Shown: one piece after another, positions 1 to 11,110 of the stretch
Layout: every line of letters starts with the position of its first letter
How positions within the stretch are numbered: position 1 is the stretch's first letter
Source of the DNA: Pelmatolapia mariae
Taxonomy: Eukaryota; Chordata; Actinopteri; Cichliformes; Cichlidae
DNA: 64,000 nucleotides
Direction of reading: 5' to 3'
Assembly: GCF_036321145.2 (NCBI RefSeq)
Contig: NC_086230.1
Location: 21,803,501-21,867,500 of the forward strand
Notes under the pieces: generated by a model
What the model was told of the DNA's origin: nothing
Seen by the model: only the letters and a program-made list of their open reading frames with translations
Databases searched by the model: none
Position numbers and translations under genes: made by a program

Positions 1-2688
1 TCATTTCTCTGTTTGAGTCCAGATGTTGCTTTGGCTGATGCACAGCACACTTGTCAAATGAAACCTAGTGATGTTTAAGTGGCAATTAGTCTCTTTGTGC
101 TCAAGTGTATCTACACACTTGAATGTGCACAGACACACATACTCAAGCAGAAATCTGCCAACAAATCTGCATTTGCCAGGAGGTAATCATTTCCATGTTG
201 TGCTATAAGAACTCAGCAGCTTTTTCTTTGCAAGTGTCTGCAAACATATGCAAATTAAAGCAATATTGCAACGGTTGCAATTTAAAAGACCTGTTGTGGG
301 ACTGTTTGTTATAAAACCCTATTTTGGAAGGAAACACAGCAGATTTTCCACCTGGTATGTGGTTAAATAACTTGTGCTATAAGTCCAATTTCATCTCATA
401 ACATTTGATCAGTTGATCAATAGTTTTGCTTTTCTTTTAAAAATAATGCCAGCAGTTGCTAAAACTTGAATTTTGTTGGCAATCCTGTGGAAAGGTTTGG
501 GAGGGAAAGGAGTGGCAAAAGGAAAAGGGTGGAAACACTGGGTAGGAGGGGTGGTGCAGTGGCTGGGAGGGGCTGCTGGAGCTGACATTCCAAGTCCTCA
601 GCCCTATTTAGGCTTGTAATATTTTCTTCATGTCCACACGGACACTGGTCATAAAATTGTCTGTTGACTTATTGCTTTATTACTGGGATATTTTTCATAC
701 TCAGATCAAGTAACTGCAGATCAGGCAAGCTTGATTCTGACCCCCACTAGTGAACAATCACTGTTTTTCCTGCTTATATTGGAAATTACTCACGTTGAAA
801 CAAAGCCTCCACTGTGGTTATTTTTCACCATCTGTGGTCTGACCTCTGATCTTCAGCAAATAAATCAGCTCTTATTAATCCCCAATTGAAAGAATCATGC
901 CCAAAATATTGCCACGGCATGTTTATGTATGAATTGTCTATTTGTCACAACACTGAGAACACGTGGAGAAAAAAAGAGTGATCCCTGGGGCACTTTTATG
1001 GCTCCTGGTTTTATAAGACAAGGGTGGAATGGTAGAGGTGAGGGGGAGTCAGTGAGCTTTAACGGGCACTTGGGGTTTGATAGCTGCTGAGGAGCTACTT
1101 GAGGAGTTGTGTCATTTTACAGCTTGTGTTATAGAGGCGCACGGCTAAGTTGCATCCAAGACCTCAGCTGTGTAACAGACTGGCTGGGCTGCTCCAGATA
1201 GAAATGTGAGTCACGCAAGTGATGCTTTTCTCCTGTTATATGGGGAAAAGTGGGAGTTGGGTGGTGGATATAGTGTGAGTGTGAAAACCTAAATAAACCC
1301 ACTGTAGGTTTCAGGAAGGTAAATACTACAAACACCTGGGTGTGAAGTGCCAAAAACCACTTAGATAGAAATTAGGAAATGGGAATTTGAGTATTCCCCT
1401 GTAAACTCTGGGAATAATCTTTTTATAGAGGGAAAATCTATAAATGTAATCTTTGGAAAGCTATGAGTAGGGTGACCCTAACTGATAAAGGAAGCAAATC
1501 TTTCTCAGTTGTTACATCAAAGGGTGAAAAAGAGTAAAAACTTGATATAAGAGAAGCTTAAAGGTTTGATGATTACTCTCTGATTACCTAACAAAATGCA
1601 ACACTTTCACTTAGCACTTACTTGTCTGAGTAGTAAATCTGTTTGTTTGTTCTGAGTACACGTCTGAGGCTTGAAAACAAATCTCCCCCTCATTTGATTT
1701 CATCTATTTGGAGAAGCTCTTTTAGTCTTGTTAGCCTTGTTAATATGAGTGCATTAAGACTGTATGACAGGTGAATGATCACTGATCCCAGTACACAAAC
1801 CAGATGTCCTAAATGTAAGTTTAAGGTCAGAGGTTAACGTACTGCTAGAGGCAATACAAGACAGCGTTCTATATGTGGGATTTTATAGGATTGCCACTGG
1901 ATCCCAGGAATAGAAATTTATCAGATGATTTGTCTCAGTTTCCTGACAGAGAACAGTGGATTTGTATCCTCAAAATGTTATTTAAATCTAATAATTAAGA
2001 TGCCACATGGATCAACAGCTTATTCATACATCAATTATAATGTTTATCTAAAAGTTTGCTAGGAAACTATTCCAGCAGTAAAAAAAAATTTCTTTAAAAA
2101 ACTCAGTTATTAGATTGATTGTATTTGACTAATACCTCATATTAAAATAAAAATAAAGACATATACAAATAAAGGGCAAGCATCTGTTGGTAATTACTGA
2201 CCATGTAGCAGTGGCCTTGATGAGAAAGAACACTTTTCTCACTGACTCTAAAGAAAAGTCGGCGTATGCCAGAGAAAATTATCAGTGGCTGTGTCCCTTG
2301 AGTTCTGCAGCTCTACATGCAGACCACCTGAATAGCTGTGAAATGCTGACCTGATCAGGCCTTCCTGTTTCCCGTTGTGTGAGCATGCATGGCTCAGTGC
2401 AAAGCAAGCACAGAGATGCTACGTGTTGGGCTTGCTTCAGATCCTGCAGTCAGCCAACTGTGTTGAGACAGATTGGACTTTTGTTTGGAACTGACATGTC
2501 GGGCCGTCTGCGTCTTGCCAAGTAGCCTTCAGAGACGAGGAGGGAAAGGAACTGCTCAGTAAGCCTGTCTCATCTCAGCATCTACCCGCTCAGCCCCGCT
2601 TTCCGGCCGGGGCTTTTAATTGTGTCTCTAGGTGAAGTGGTAGCGGCCCAGCAGTGGGGAGCTGACACCTATATGTGATGTGAATAGG
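1..2688. other. Non-coding stretch, no gene seen
   Basis: No frame here has coding character. The sequence is mixed in composition. It holds one perfect POU octamer (ATGCAAAT, 248-255) running into a homeodomain-type TTAAAG context. The part from about 2215 to 2660 is richer in GC and free of simple repeats, so it is the best candidate for a conserved non-coding element. Intronic or intergenic status cannot be told apart. Confidence 0.6.
2215..2660. promoter_or_regulatory. Complex non-coding segment, possible regulatory element
   Basis: This segment is compositionally complex and GC-richer than its flanks, lacks low-complexity sequence and has stops in all frames. It ends just before a long CA microsatellite. 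These traits suit a conserved non-coding element but do not prove one; alignment to other fish would decide. Confidence 0.22.
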
Positions 2689-2689
2689 A

Positions 2690-2740
<51 letters not shown>
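2689..2740. repeat. (AC)26 microsatellite
   Basis: Twenty-six uninterrupted AC units, 52 bp. Uninterrupted purity suggests the tract is young and likely length-variable between individuals. Reading frames crossing it are artefacts of the repeat. Confidence 0.98.
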
Positions 2741-2741
<1 letters not shown>

Positions 2742-3420
2742 TCACACAAATACCATTATGTATACAGTACAATCACAGTTATAGGGATTAGACATGACTA
2801 ATTTGGGATATTTAATGTCCACAGAAGTCCCTGGCACATACTAAGGTTCCCCTAATCATGACGCTTACACAGAGGCAGATACCACTCCAATCCAAAATGA
2901 TGTCATTGCTCAGATATTTTGAGAATACTTCAACGTTTCATGTTTAGGATAGTGTGTATATAAGCAGAGCCAGAAATAACCAAGTTGCCTCCACCTTCAG
3001 AAGGCTATCCCATAACAGTGATGTCACCAAGTCTTCCTCACACCTATCTGAAAGTTGTCTTTTTTTTCCAGTACTGACTCAGGCTGACCACAGTCTGGCC
3101 AGCTTCCTGTCTGACCATCAGCAAACACAGAGAGACGGGTAGTAAACATAGGGGCATCCACCTGTTAACAGTGCCAAATCACACAGCCAAAAACAGCAGG
3201 GGAGACAGGATCAGCTCCTAATGGAGATATGTGCATGGTATACGTCTTGGGCTGAACTGTATTTTTACACTATGATAGAAAACCTTTGCTCCAGTTTCAC
3301 GCTTCTCTTTCTGTAATGTCAATGACTTAACCATTTAACCATGGAATACAGTTGTGGTGAATAAAATTACTAATAGTAGCCTCTCCAAAACACACAAAGA
3401 TTGGCACAGCTCGCAGTTTT

Positions 3421-3510
3421 TTTAGCATTAGGCTCAAACTCACGATCTTTGAGCCCGTCTCCAGTTGTCAGCTGTGTTACGTGACGTTCGACCACCTAGG
3501 TAAATTTATC
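3421..3510 (-). mobile_element. tRNA-derived SINE head, probable fragment
   Basis: On the minus strand the stretch GATCGTGAGTTTGAGCC closely resembles the T-arm/box B of an elongator tRNA-Met, which reads GTGAGTTCGAGCC. A weaker box-A-like GTGGTCGAACG lies upstream at a roughly tRNA-like distance. No intact cloverleaf or acceptor stem is evident, so a decayed SINE head is likelier than a functional tRNA. The 3' part of the SINE and its tail are not recognisable. Confidence 0.4.
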
Positions 3511-4384
3511 TTATGCGTGTGCATGCAGCCGACCGGCCATCGTGTTTATGTAGCAGTAATTTGTAGACAGGTGGGATGAAGGCCTGTTGTTTTGCTTAAC
3601 CTTCTCTGTGGTAATTCAGAACCCAGCTAACTAGACCTTACTTAACCCCCTGACTTTAGCCCCAATCAACACATGGATATTAGCCTCCATGTACCCCTAC
3701 TTTTGTGTATCTGAGAACTGGTTTGTAGTAAAAACCTGTCAAAATATCCCACTGTCATTTCTCTTCAGCAACAGCAACAAGAGCTCTACAGTAATTTCCA
3801 GAAATCTGTCGAAATTGCTTAAGTCTTAAATTATGTATAATTGGTCCCTGCATTAGGTTACTGGAGGTAGCCCCCAATCATGTGGTTGTAAGCAAAAAGG
3901 GCTCTAGTCACTTCCAGCTGGTTAATAGCCAAGTGACTGCTTACTAACATCTTGCCAGTTGCTGAAGGCTAGCATAGATGAGTATTAGCTTGATGTAAAG
4001 TAAATTTACCTAAATGGCAGTGGCCCTTAAACCCAGCTCTGGTGAGTGGCTCTCGTTGACTGTGAACAATTTCAGTCATTGTATAATCCTGACTTGTTCT
4101 ACTTCTCAGTTTCTCTTCTGTGACAGCTTCCTCCTTCATCTTTCCTCGGCGAATTAACTTCCTTGAATTTCTTCTTTGCTAGAGAACGTTCTGTGGATGT
4201 TCTTACTACTTCCTCCTAACTGAACCCCCCCCGCCCACATAAGCAGCATACGCTATGTCAGTATTATCTTTTTAGTACCTGGCTCACCTGTAACCTGAAC
4301 TCACTAAAAAGCAGTGATAACAGGCTTCTCTGCATGGGGTCACACTGCATTAGGGTGAAACAGACTCTCTCTTTGTGCTTTACC

Positions 4385-4620
4385 AGTGAAGTTTAGGACC
4401 ACGGCTAATCATGGGGGTGAAAGCGTACACCGTGCCAAATCAGCTCCAGCCAGGCCAGCTAAATTTATCTCAAACTTATTAACTTTGCTCAAGGCACAAA
4501 TTGAAACCAGCTCGGGTGCTCACGCTCCAGAGGTGCCGAGTGTGAGAAGTGGCAGTATGATTTACAGGGGGAGCCCTGCCACAGATGCTGCAGAAAGGGG
4601 GAAGGAGGGGTGAAGTGAGG
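4385..4620. promoter_or_regulatory. Complex non-coding segment, possible regulatory element
   Basis: GC-richer, repeat-free segment inside AT-rich DNA, with a plus-strand frame of 75 codons that shows no domain, no splice context and no plausible protein. A conserved non-coding element is an alternative explanation for the lack of low-complexity sequence. Confidence 0.2.
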
Positions 4621-5149
4621 CGTTTTATATCAGAAAACTCCGGAGTGATCACTGATCAGGGAAAACCCAAAGCTGAATTAAACTCAGCTCATTTTGATGC
4701 CATCATTGTGAACACCAAGAGGTGGTGCCGCCATATGAATATTACTACTTAAATCTGCATTAGCAGGAAACCACCGGGCATCATCACATGAAATGAAATG
4801 CCAATTAAAATGCCACCTATATCTTTTGAAGCCCTTTAATCAGTTTTCTAATTTACTTTTCAATTTATCAAATTATCAAATTATCATAGCTGTTCTCCTT
4901 TCGCTTTATTCAGAATTCAGAGTGTTTTTATGGTGAAGTTGTATTGAGAATGATGATGACAATAATTAATATACATACATATAAAAGTTGTGAATTTTTA
5001 GTATTACTTCTACTGAGACTTCACGCTATATATCTGATGGCGTCAATAGGAAATCCTTTTAAATCCCCTCTTGTTTAAATGATTTAGTTGAAGTCAGATA
5101 GCGTCTGTGAGTGTGTGGTTCTGTGGATGCATGCCTGCCTGCATGCTCA

Positions 5150-5480
5150 TCCCTCCCCTTTTTCTGGGCTTTGTTAGGCCAGGTGTGCCTGTTCTCAGTG
5201 CAGTGCCCGGGGAGCCGTGAGAACGCAATCGCTGGGCCTTCTCTCCCTCCTCTATCTGATTTATTTCAGCCTCTTTGGCATTTCAGCAAACAAAAGTGCC
5301 GCTCAGTATTGATCTGGATCTTTCCCATTTCCCCACTCTGCTCCCTTTGTTTTGCTCAGGTCTAGGATGGCTGCTTTAAATCAGACCCTCTTGACGTTTG
5401 CTTAATGTCTAATTAGCCATGGGTGGGCATGGCCTTTGATTATAGGAAGTGCCTGGGGGTGGGGCTGCAAAGACGGCTGA
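5150..5480. promoter_or_regulatory. Complex non-coding segment with homeodomain motif
   Basis: Repeat-free, GC-richer segment containing a homeodomain-type TAATTAG (5410-5416). The overlapping 84-codon plus frame has no recognisable domain. The call as regulatory DNA is an inference from composition and motif alone. Confidence 0.25.
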
Positions 5481-5839
5481 ATTTTGACAAAACACTACAG
5501 ACTGATCAATCATACCCTGACACATTGTTTTGTCTTTAATTTTAGAGTGCTTGGTTTAGGGATATGTCCTCCTGGTCACCCTCTCCTGATTTCCTCTCAC
5601 CAGCCCATGTGCCACTTTTCTTGGACCATGATGCGTGTCTCAAGATCCACTTACACTGACTCCAGGGTGTGCTGTGACTGACTCATCAATCTAAAATTCA
5701 CTCAGTTGATACTGATAACTAAGCCTCATTATTAGTATCACAGTTGTTTGTATCTGATCTTAGGCAAATATGTCCCCCATCATAAATGCTACTGAAGGAC
5801 ATTATTTATGTAACTGGTGTATTGTGATAAGGACAAAAG

Positions 5840-5914
5840 CAAGTTTAATTTATTCAATACAGCACCAAATCACAACAACAGTCGCCCCAAGGTGCTTTAT
5901 ATTGTAAGGTAGAC
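5840..5914 (-). mobile_element. LINE 3' end (L2-like tail), minus strand
   Basis: Read on the minus strand this ends in the conserved 3'-terminal arrangement of many teleost LINEs and their SINE partners: CAAGGCGCTTTAT-like sequence (here CTTGGGGCGACTG), then GTTGTGATTTGGTGCTGTA, then an A/T-rich tail toward lower coordinates. The 3' hairpin is what the reverse transcriptase of such elements recognises. Only about 75 bp remain, a typical 5'-truncated insertion. The clade (L2, Rex1 or a SINE using the same tail) cannot be settled from so little sequence. Confidence 0.7.
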
Positions 5915-6707
5915 CTACCATGCATTTTGTTTTGCTAAGAGGTTTGGATCGGGAGTATTAAAAATACAGCTTTCTCACTCAGGCTCCACAAGCCTTCAAG
6001 GCTTTCCCCTCTATCCCAAACACTGGCCAGATGGCCGGAAAGTTGACTTTATTTAAATCTGGTAATTCCGGCTCCTTCCCTACCCCTCCCCACCCCCCAC
6101 AACACTCCACTCCCACTGCTCCTCCACTCCTTTGCCTTTCTATCTTCTCTCTGAAGATCACCGCAGTGGTGTGTCAGTGGGTAGCAGCTTCAGCTTAGCG
6201 TGGACATGTGAGAATGACACAGCGATGATATGGATTACGGTTTAATTCACACACAGAGAGCGCTGAAAGGAGCGCAACAATAACATTAAAGTCAGTTAAA
6301 CAGAGAAATGTACTAAAATAATTATCTCAGGATGTACAGGCTTTTATTTTCTCTCCAAACGTTTAATTTGAGCTATTTTGCTCATTATACTATGGATACC
6401 GAAGAGGTAAAACAGCATTTTTTTTAAAAAGTGGGCAAAACATTGTAAACTGTGACAAATTTGCATCTATTATAATGTGCATACTGTACATAGCAAATAC
6501 TTTTTGGCATGGACACCTCCCACTTTGGCAACTGTCACACTTTGTCTGTTAGATATCATTACTGCACCTGCCTCTCATTGTCTGTTTAAACTGTCATCCC
6601 ACCTGCAGTCCTCACTACAGTGGCTACCTGTCATCTAGCTATTCACCTTTGACCGAGATGCCACGCTGACAGAGTAATGCCACTTATTACAGCCTTCATT
6701 AAATTGA

Positions 6708-6720
6708 AGGTCATAGGTCA
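6708..6720 (+). promoter_or_regulatory. Perfect DR1 nuclear-receptor site
   Basis: AGGTCA, one spacer T, AGGTCA: both half-sites match the consensus exactly. DR1 elements are bound by RXR heterodimers such as PPAR-RXR and by HNF4 and COUP-TF. Just upstream lies a short inverted repeat (CCTTCA, 6-nt loop, TGAAGG). Occupancy is unknown; a 12-base exact match is not expected often by chance in 64 kb. Confidence 0.45.
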
Positions 6721-6949
6721 ACAAGCAGGCCACAGGACATCAGGCTGTCATTAAGGCTAAGTGCTTGCTTGTGATCGTCCTCTGTCCCACAAAAGATTCT
6801 GTTTGGTCTTCATGACTATATTGTTTCATTACATTTCCATCAGAATGAAATTATAAATGACTGATAGAGAAATACTTGAAAAGATCAGATCTGTGGAACA
6901 TAAAGTAATCATAAAGATCTATGTCACTCTTTTATTACTCCCTACCATA

Positions 6950-7530
6950 GCAGGTCTGCCTTTTAAGCAGCCCATTTTCTGAAAAGAGAGTACTCCACTC
7001 CACCAGTCCTCTACTGTGTGTCCATCTGAGAAGGAAACTGAATATAAATCCCCAACAATGGGCAGAGTGCCGGGGGAATAGGTCGAAACGGCCATTTAAC
7101 AGGTGCACCTTCGTGGCCTCCGAACAGTTCCCACACATATCACCGAGACTGGTGGCCTGCCCTAGAGAGTACCCCTGAATCACCATCCAAGATCAAGTAG
7201 CGATCAATTAATGGGAGAACAAGGTATCCGCTGGGGGGATGTCCAGTGTCCCACCCACCCCTGCTTTGACTCATAGAAGTGCCCATTTGCAACCCTATCT
7301 GTGTGGTTGCTCCATGTCAATGAGTGTGTGGCTGGAAGGACGGAGATATTATCGGGGTGACTGTGAGAACCGACACTGGCATTTTCACTGGGCTGACCTT
7401 TGTTTGCGTGAGCGAGGGCTGATTGGCGAAACTGTGATGAGGTCACCTGGCACAGCAGCTGGGGGTCCCATATCTATTGTTTACCTGAAACACAGGGATG
7501 AGAACTGGGGAGGGGTGACAAATAGACTCC
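6950..7530. promoter_or_regulatory. Long complex non-coding segment, possible regulatory element
   Basis: Nearly 600 bp without simple repeats, GC-richer than the flanks. Open frames occur on both strands but give no domain and no consistent splice signals, so coding function is not supported. Candidate conserved non-coding element on composition only. Confidence 0.25.
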
Positions 7531-8684
7531 CTGGTTTTGTGAGCACACATTAGACAGGCGACTTCACAAAGGTTTGTGGCCATTGTAGCCAGACTACATG
7601 GGAAATTGTATTTTTCTCTTACATAACATCAGTTGAACACTTGCAGTCAACTATTTGGAGTTTTAATTGTATTTGACATTCCTTTCCTATCTGTTTAAAG
7701 TAAAAAAAAAAATTGTGTTTGCTCATGAGCTGTTACCGATAGGCCAGCATTGATCAGTGAGTGTGACTGTGCTAATTGCATTCTTGTTCCTGAGCAAATA
7801 TACTTAATCCCAGTCGCTGATAAAGTCATGAAAGCAAGTCTTACGCTGAAAACACAAAATGAAGGCAGTGACAATACACGAGGAAGCCTATAACTCATAT
7901 TGAAGACTCGATAACCTTGATAATACACGACGGGTACAGAGCACCTCCTTATTCCTAGAATCTTCTTGTTATGTAAACATATACCTGTGTTCATACCTGT
8001 AGATTTTTCAGTTCACTCCCAGAATCCAAGTTTATATCCATATTGTGGCTTTTCTTTTTAAGGCTGGGAATGTGGTAAAAAGTTATTCATAACTTTTCCA
8101 ACCCAGGCAGCTCCCAGGTGGCAGCACAGCCACCTCTGAAAGCCCAGGCAGTGAATAAAGCTGTAAGTTATAAACAGCCTTATATAACTTCACACCCTCA
8201 AATATCACTGGAACATTTTTTTTTCTTTTTTTAACTTTTGGGTAACCAGTGAGCCTCATTAATGCAATGATTGATGGCTAAACTGTTCTCTCAAATAACC
8301 TTAAAAAGGGGGATTAAAATCACAGTATTTATGCTAACACTGTTAAATATAAGAACGTGCAGTAAATATATTGCATGTTCTGTATAAAATATTCTATATG
8401 ATATTTATAAGATGCATCAGTCCCGTTTCAGTATTGTAGTTATTTGAATTCACATCATTGTGAAGAGTCCCCATGCAATATGAGTCTGCTTTCCCCCTCT
8501 GATTAAATGGATCCTATACTTCCCAGCGCTCTGCGTTGACCTTTCTTTTCACCACCAACAGGCCACGGAGTGACTGACAACTAACCTGCAATTACTGTGA
8601 CCAGACAACCTCAGCAAAGTAGCTTATAATCACTAGTATCAGGCAAAGTAGGAATATGGAACAGCCGACAGAGGAACACCCCCT

Positions 8685-8699
8685 AACACACACACACCA

Positions 8700-8746
<47 letters not shown>

Positions 8747-8750
8747 GCAC
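8685..8750. repeat. (CA)n microsatellite, imperfect
   Basis: AC units from 8685, one interruption near 8699-8700, then 19 clean units followed by GC-interrupted CA and CGCG units to 8750. Reading frames here encode only Thr-His alternations. Confidence 0.97.
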
Positions 8751-8929
8751 ATATCCCATTTGTCCATTACCCTATAAGACCAAAGGAGAATTGCACAAGG
8801 TATTAGTAAACAAGGGAGGTCTCCAGATTCTTAGGGGTTTCCTTTTGTGTTCCCTAGACAAATTAATTTAGCACCTCTGTTACAAAGCTGTTACTATGAC
8901 AGTTATCATAACTGCTATGTTATCATAAC

Positions 8930-9580
8930 TGGAGGATGTCCAAAAAAACCCAAGAGTTACATGTTAGACTCTGCAGGCCACAGCTAGAAAGTTACATATT
9001 AAAGTTCATGGCAGCAGTTTGAAAAAAAAAAAAAAGAATAAGACTGAACAACTGAACAACCATTCCTGGTTAGAAGGGTTGCAACAAACAAATTCCGGAA
9101 TAATGTACTTTGAATGGACAGGAACAAAGTGGAGATGTTTAGCCATAACACATAGTGACACATTTGGTGAAAACCAGACGCAGCATATCAACACAAACAG
9201 CCCATATCAGCTGTCAAGTACAGCGGTGGAGGCGTGGTGATTTGGGCTTGTTTTACAGCCACAGATCATGGACTAAATTTGGTCGTGCAAGAGGACTAAG
9301 ACACTCGTAAATCTATAACAAATGGCTGAAAAAAAGAACCAAGGTGTTAGTGTTAGGCTCAATCAAGGTCCAGAGCTCAAATAAAATGCTTTGGGGAGGA
9401 CCTTAAGAAGGTCATGCAAAAATAAATCCCTGCAACCCTCAATGAACTGAAGCAACATTGTAAAGAACAGTGGGCTAAGATTCCTCCACTGAGGGAGAGA
9501 CTGATCATTATACACAAAACAGTTACTCCAAGTTAGTGCTGCTAAGAGTGTTTCTACATGACTCTGAATCATGGAGTTTT
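8930..9580 (+). mobile_element. Degraded Tc1-like DNA transposon, transposase part
   Basis: The plus strand follows the layout of fish Tc1-type transposase genes. A segment with AAAAAACCCAAGAG and TCAGACTCTGCAGG comes first. The catalytic-region DNA follows (AAAGTGGAGATGTTT, then GGTGGAGGCGTGGTGATTTGG, then GGGACCTTAAGAAGG in slightly altered form), and the copy ends at TGACTCTGAATCATGG. Frameshifts, stops and an internal deletion near 9270-9280, where about 100 bp of the usual gene appears missing, make it a dead copy. The 5' terminal inverted repeat is not visible. The 3' end runs directly into a compound microsatellite. Family identity rests on recognition of typical Tc1 sequence, not on a search. 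Confidence 0.8.
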
Positions 9581-9596
9581 GTATGTATATTTGTAT

Positions 9597-9616
9597 GTAT
9601 ATATATATATATACAC

Positions 9617-9693
<77 letters not shown>
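9597..9693. repeat. Compound (TA)n-(GT)n microsatellite
   Basis: A TA tract with a short ACAC interruption (9597-9630) is followed by about 31 GT units (9631-9693). It sits at the 3' edge of the decayed Tc1 copy, where a terminal inverted repeat would be expected. Frames through it are artefacts. Confidence 0.97.
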
Positions 9694-9697
<4 letters not shown>

Positions 9698-10619
9698 AGA
9701 ATCAGTATTTTCAACAGTTCAGCCCAGGTTTGATGCAAACGCCTGTGGAACCTTTTATGCAACCAGGCGTCCAGGACTTATAAAAATATTTTGCTTTCCA
9801 CCCTTTTGAGCCTTTTAGCCCTTGCTAGAGGAAAAGTCTTAGCTCCAAAATACCCACACCGAAGAATCAAAAATCCACAGGGTCAAATGTCCTGAGTAGG
9901 CCATTTACCAAGTTTGTTCCACAAGCAGGATGCTCACACACAGACTGGCTCCATCCTCCCAGTTCTGCAGAAACATATGAAAACAGGAACAAATCCCAGC
10001 ACAAGGGCTAGCACCAGTGGTCCAGAATATAAGAGGGTGTTTTAGTGTAGGGACACTGTAGATCACCCAAGTAGATTAGCGTCAGTGCTACAGGGCCTTG
10101 TGAAAATCTCTCTTTAATTGGCAAGGGAATTTAATTTGACTCATGCACTGTGAGAGACCAGTGCTCATTATTGCTGCCCAGTTAATGCATAAACAAAGGT
10201 CTCAGCAGGTCTGCACTAAGTGGTACCAATGATCAGATAGCAGCCCCTTGGTTTGAGAGGCTGCCGGTACAGAGGTTAATTGTTCTTACTTCATAAAATT
10301 GTAAAATTAAATTGATTTGTAAGACTGATAAAATTGCACTGTATTAAATGTAAACAATTTCAAATATAGAGTTTGACTGAATCATTATTGATCTTTTACG
10401 TCTGTCTGTTTTGCCTACTTTATTTGCACACCACTGCTGAGGGGAAAAATCTGCATTTGAGGCAAATCTTGGTGATGATTAATGATTGTTATTTTATTTG
10501 AAGTGATATCTTTTCTCTTGTTTCTGTGACAATGAAAGAGCAAGTTTTTAGACAATATGGTTTTCAGATATAAATGTAAAAAGCATCCTGAGTGGCTTCC
10601 TCCCAGTTTTAACCTGAAA

Positions 10620-11110
10620 GAATGTTATCAGCAGGATGAGGGGGAGTGCATTTGTTTCTGTCTGTCCACCTGCAGTGGGAAAAACCGATCCCTCAGTGCT
10701 CCCAGGGTGACTTTAAGTACTCAATGAACAAGAGTTAAGATTGGTTACTAATTTGACAAAATTGAGGCCAGTGAGCAGCATGACACAGCAGGCTCTGACC
10801 CTGTGGTTAGTAGCAATCATGCTGAGTTTGCCCACAGGCAGATGAAAGGGTCACAAGGGAAGATGTAGGTTGCTTCTGGAGACTGTGGCGGAGCCAGCCA
10901 CCCACCCATGGGCCCTGTAGGGGTGGAGGAATGAAGGCCCAATAATCCAGGATCCATTAAAGTGTGACTGATGCCATTCTTTTTGGATCTTATGACTGGA
11001 TATCTTGCCTGTGGCAGGCTTGACATGGGACAGACAGACCCACAGCAGGCTGCGAGCAATCCAGATTATAGCTGTCAGACACTGACTTCACTGTGGAATC
11101 TACTTCGCAG
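10620..11110. promoter_or_regulatory. Complex non-coding segment, possible regulatory element
   Basis: About 490 bp free of simple repeats and richer in GC than the flanks. Frames of 63 and 80 codons overlap on opposite strands at 10817-11162 and neither resembles a known protein. Best read as candidate conserved non-coding DNA. Confidence 0.25.

Larger units (their letters stand above)
2741..5838. other. Non-coding stretch with a SINE-like fragment
   Basis: No supported exon. Contains the tRNA-like fragment at 3421-3510 and two complex stretches (about 4385-4620 and 5150-5480) that could be regulatory. A C-run lies near 4226-4233. The remainder is AT-rich unique sequence. Confidence 0.6.
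5915..8684. other. Non-coding stretch, no gene seen
   Basis: No supported exon. Two long complex segments (about 6530-6790 and 6950-7530) stand out from AT-rich surroundings; the first carries a perfect DR1 site. Frames of 60-104 codons on both strands at 6935-7553 overlap one another and show no domain, as expected of GC-richer non-coding DNA. Confidence 0.6.

Noticed and set aside
7204..7553. Overlapping frames of 80 and 104 codons on opposite strands
   Set aside because: Neither shows a domain. Both-strand openness reflects low stop density.
9523..9809. Three frames of 70-83 codons with Cys-Val or Thr-His repeats
   Set aside because: They translate the TA/GT microsatellite.
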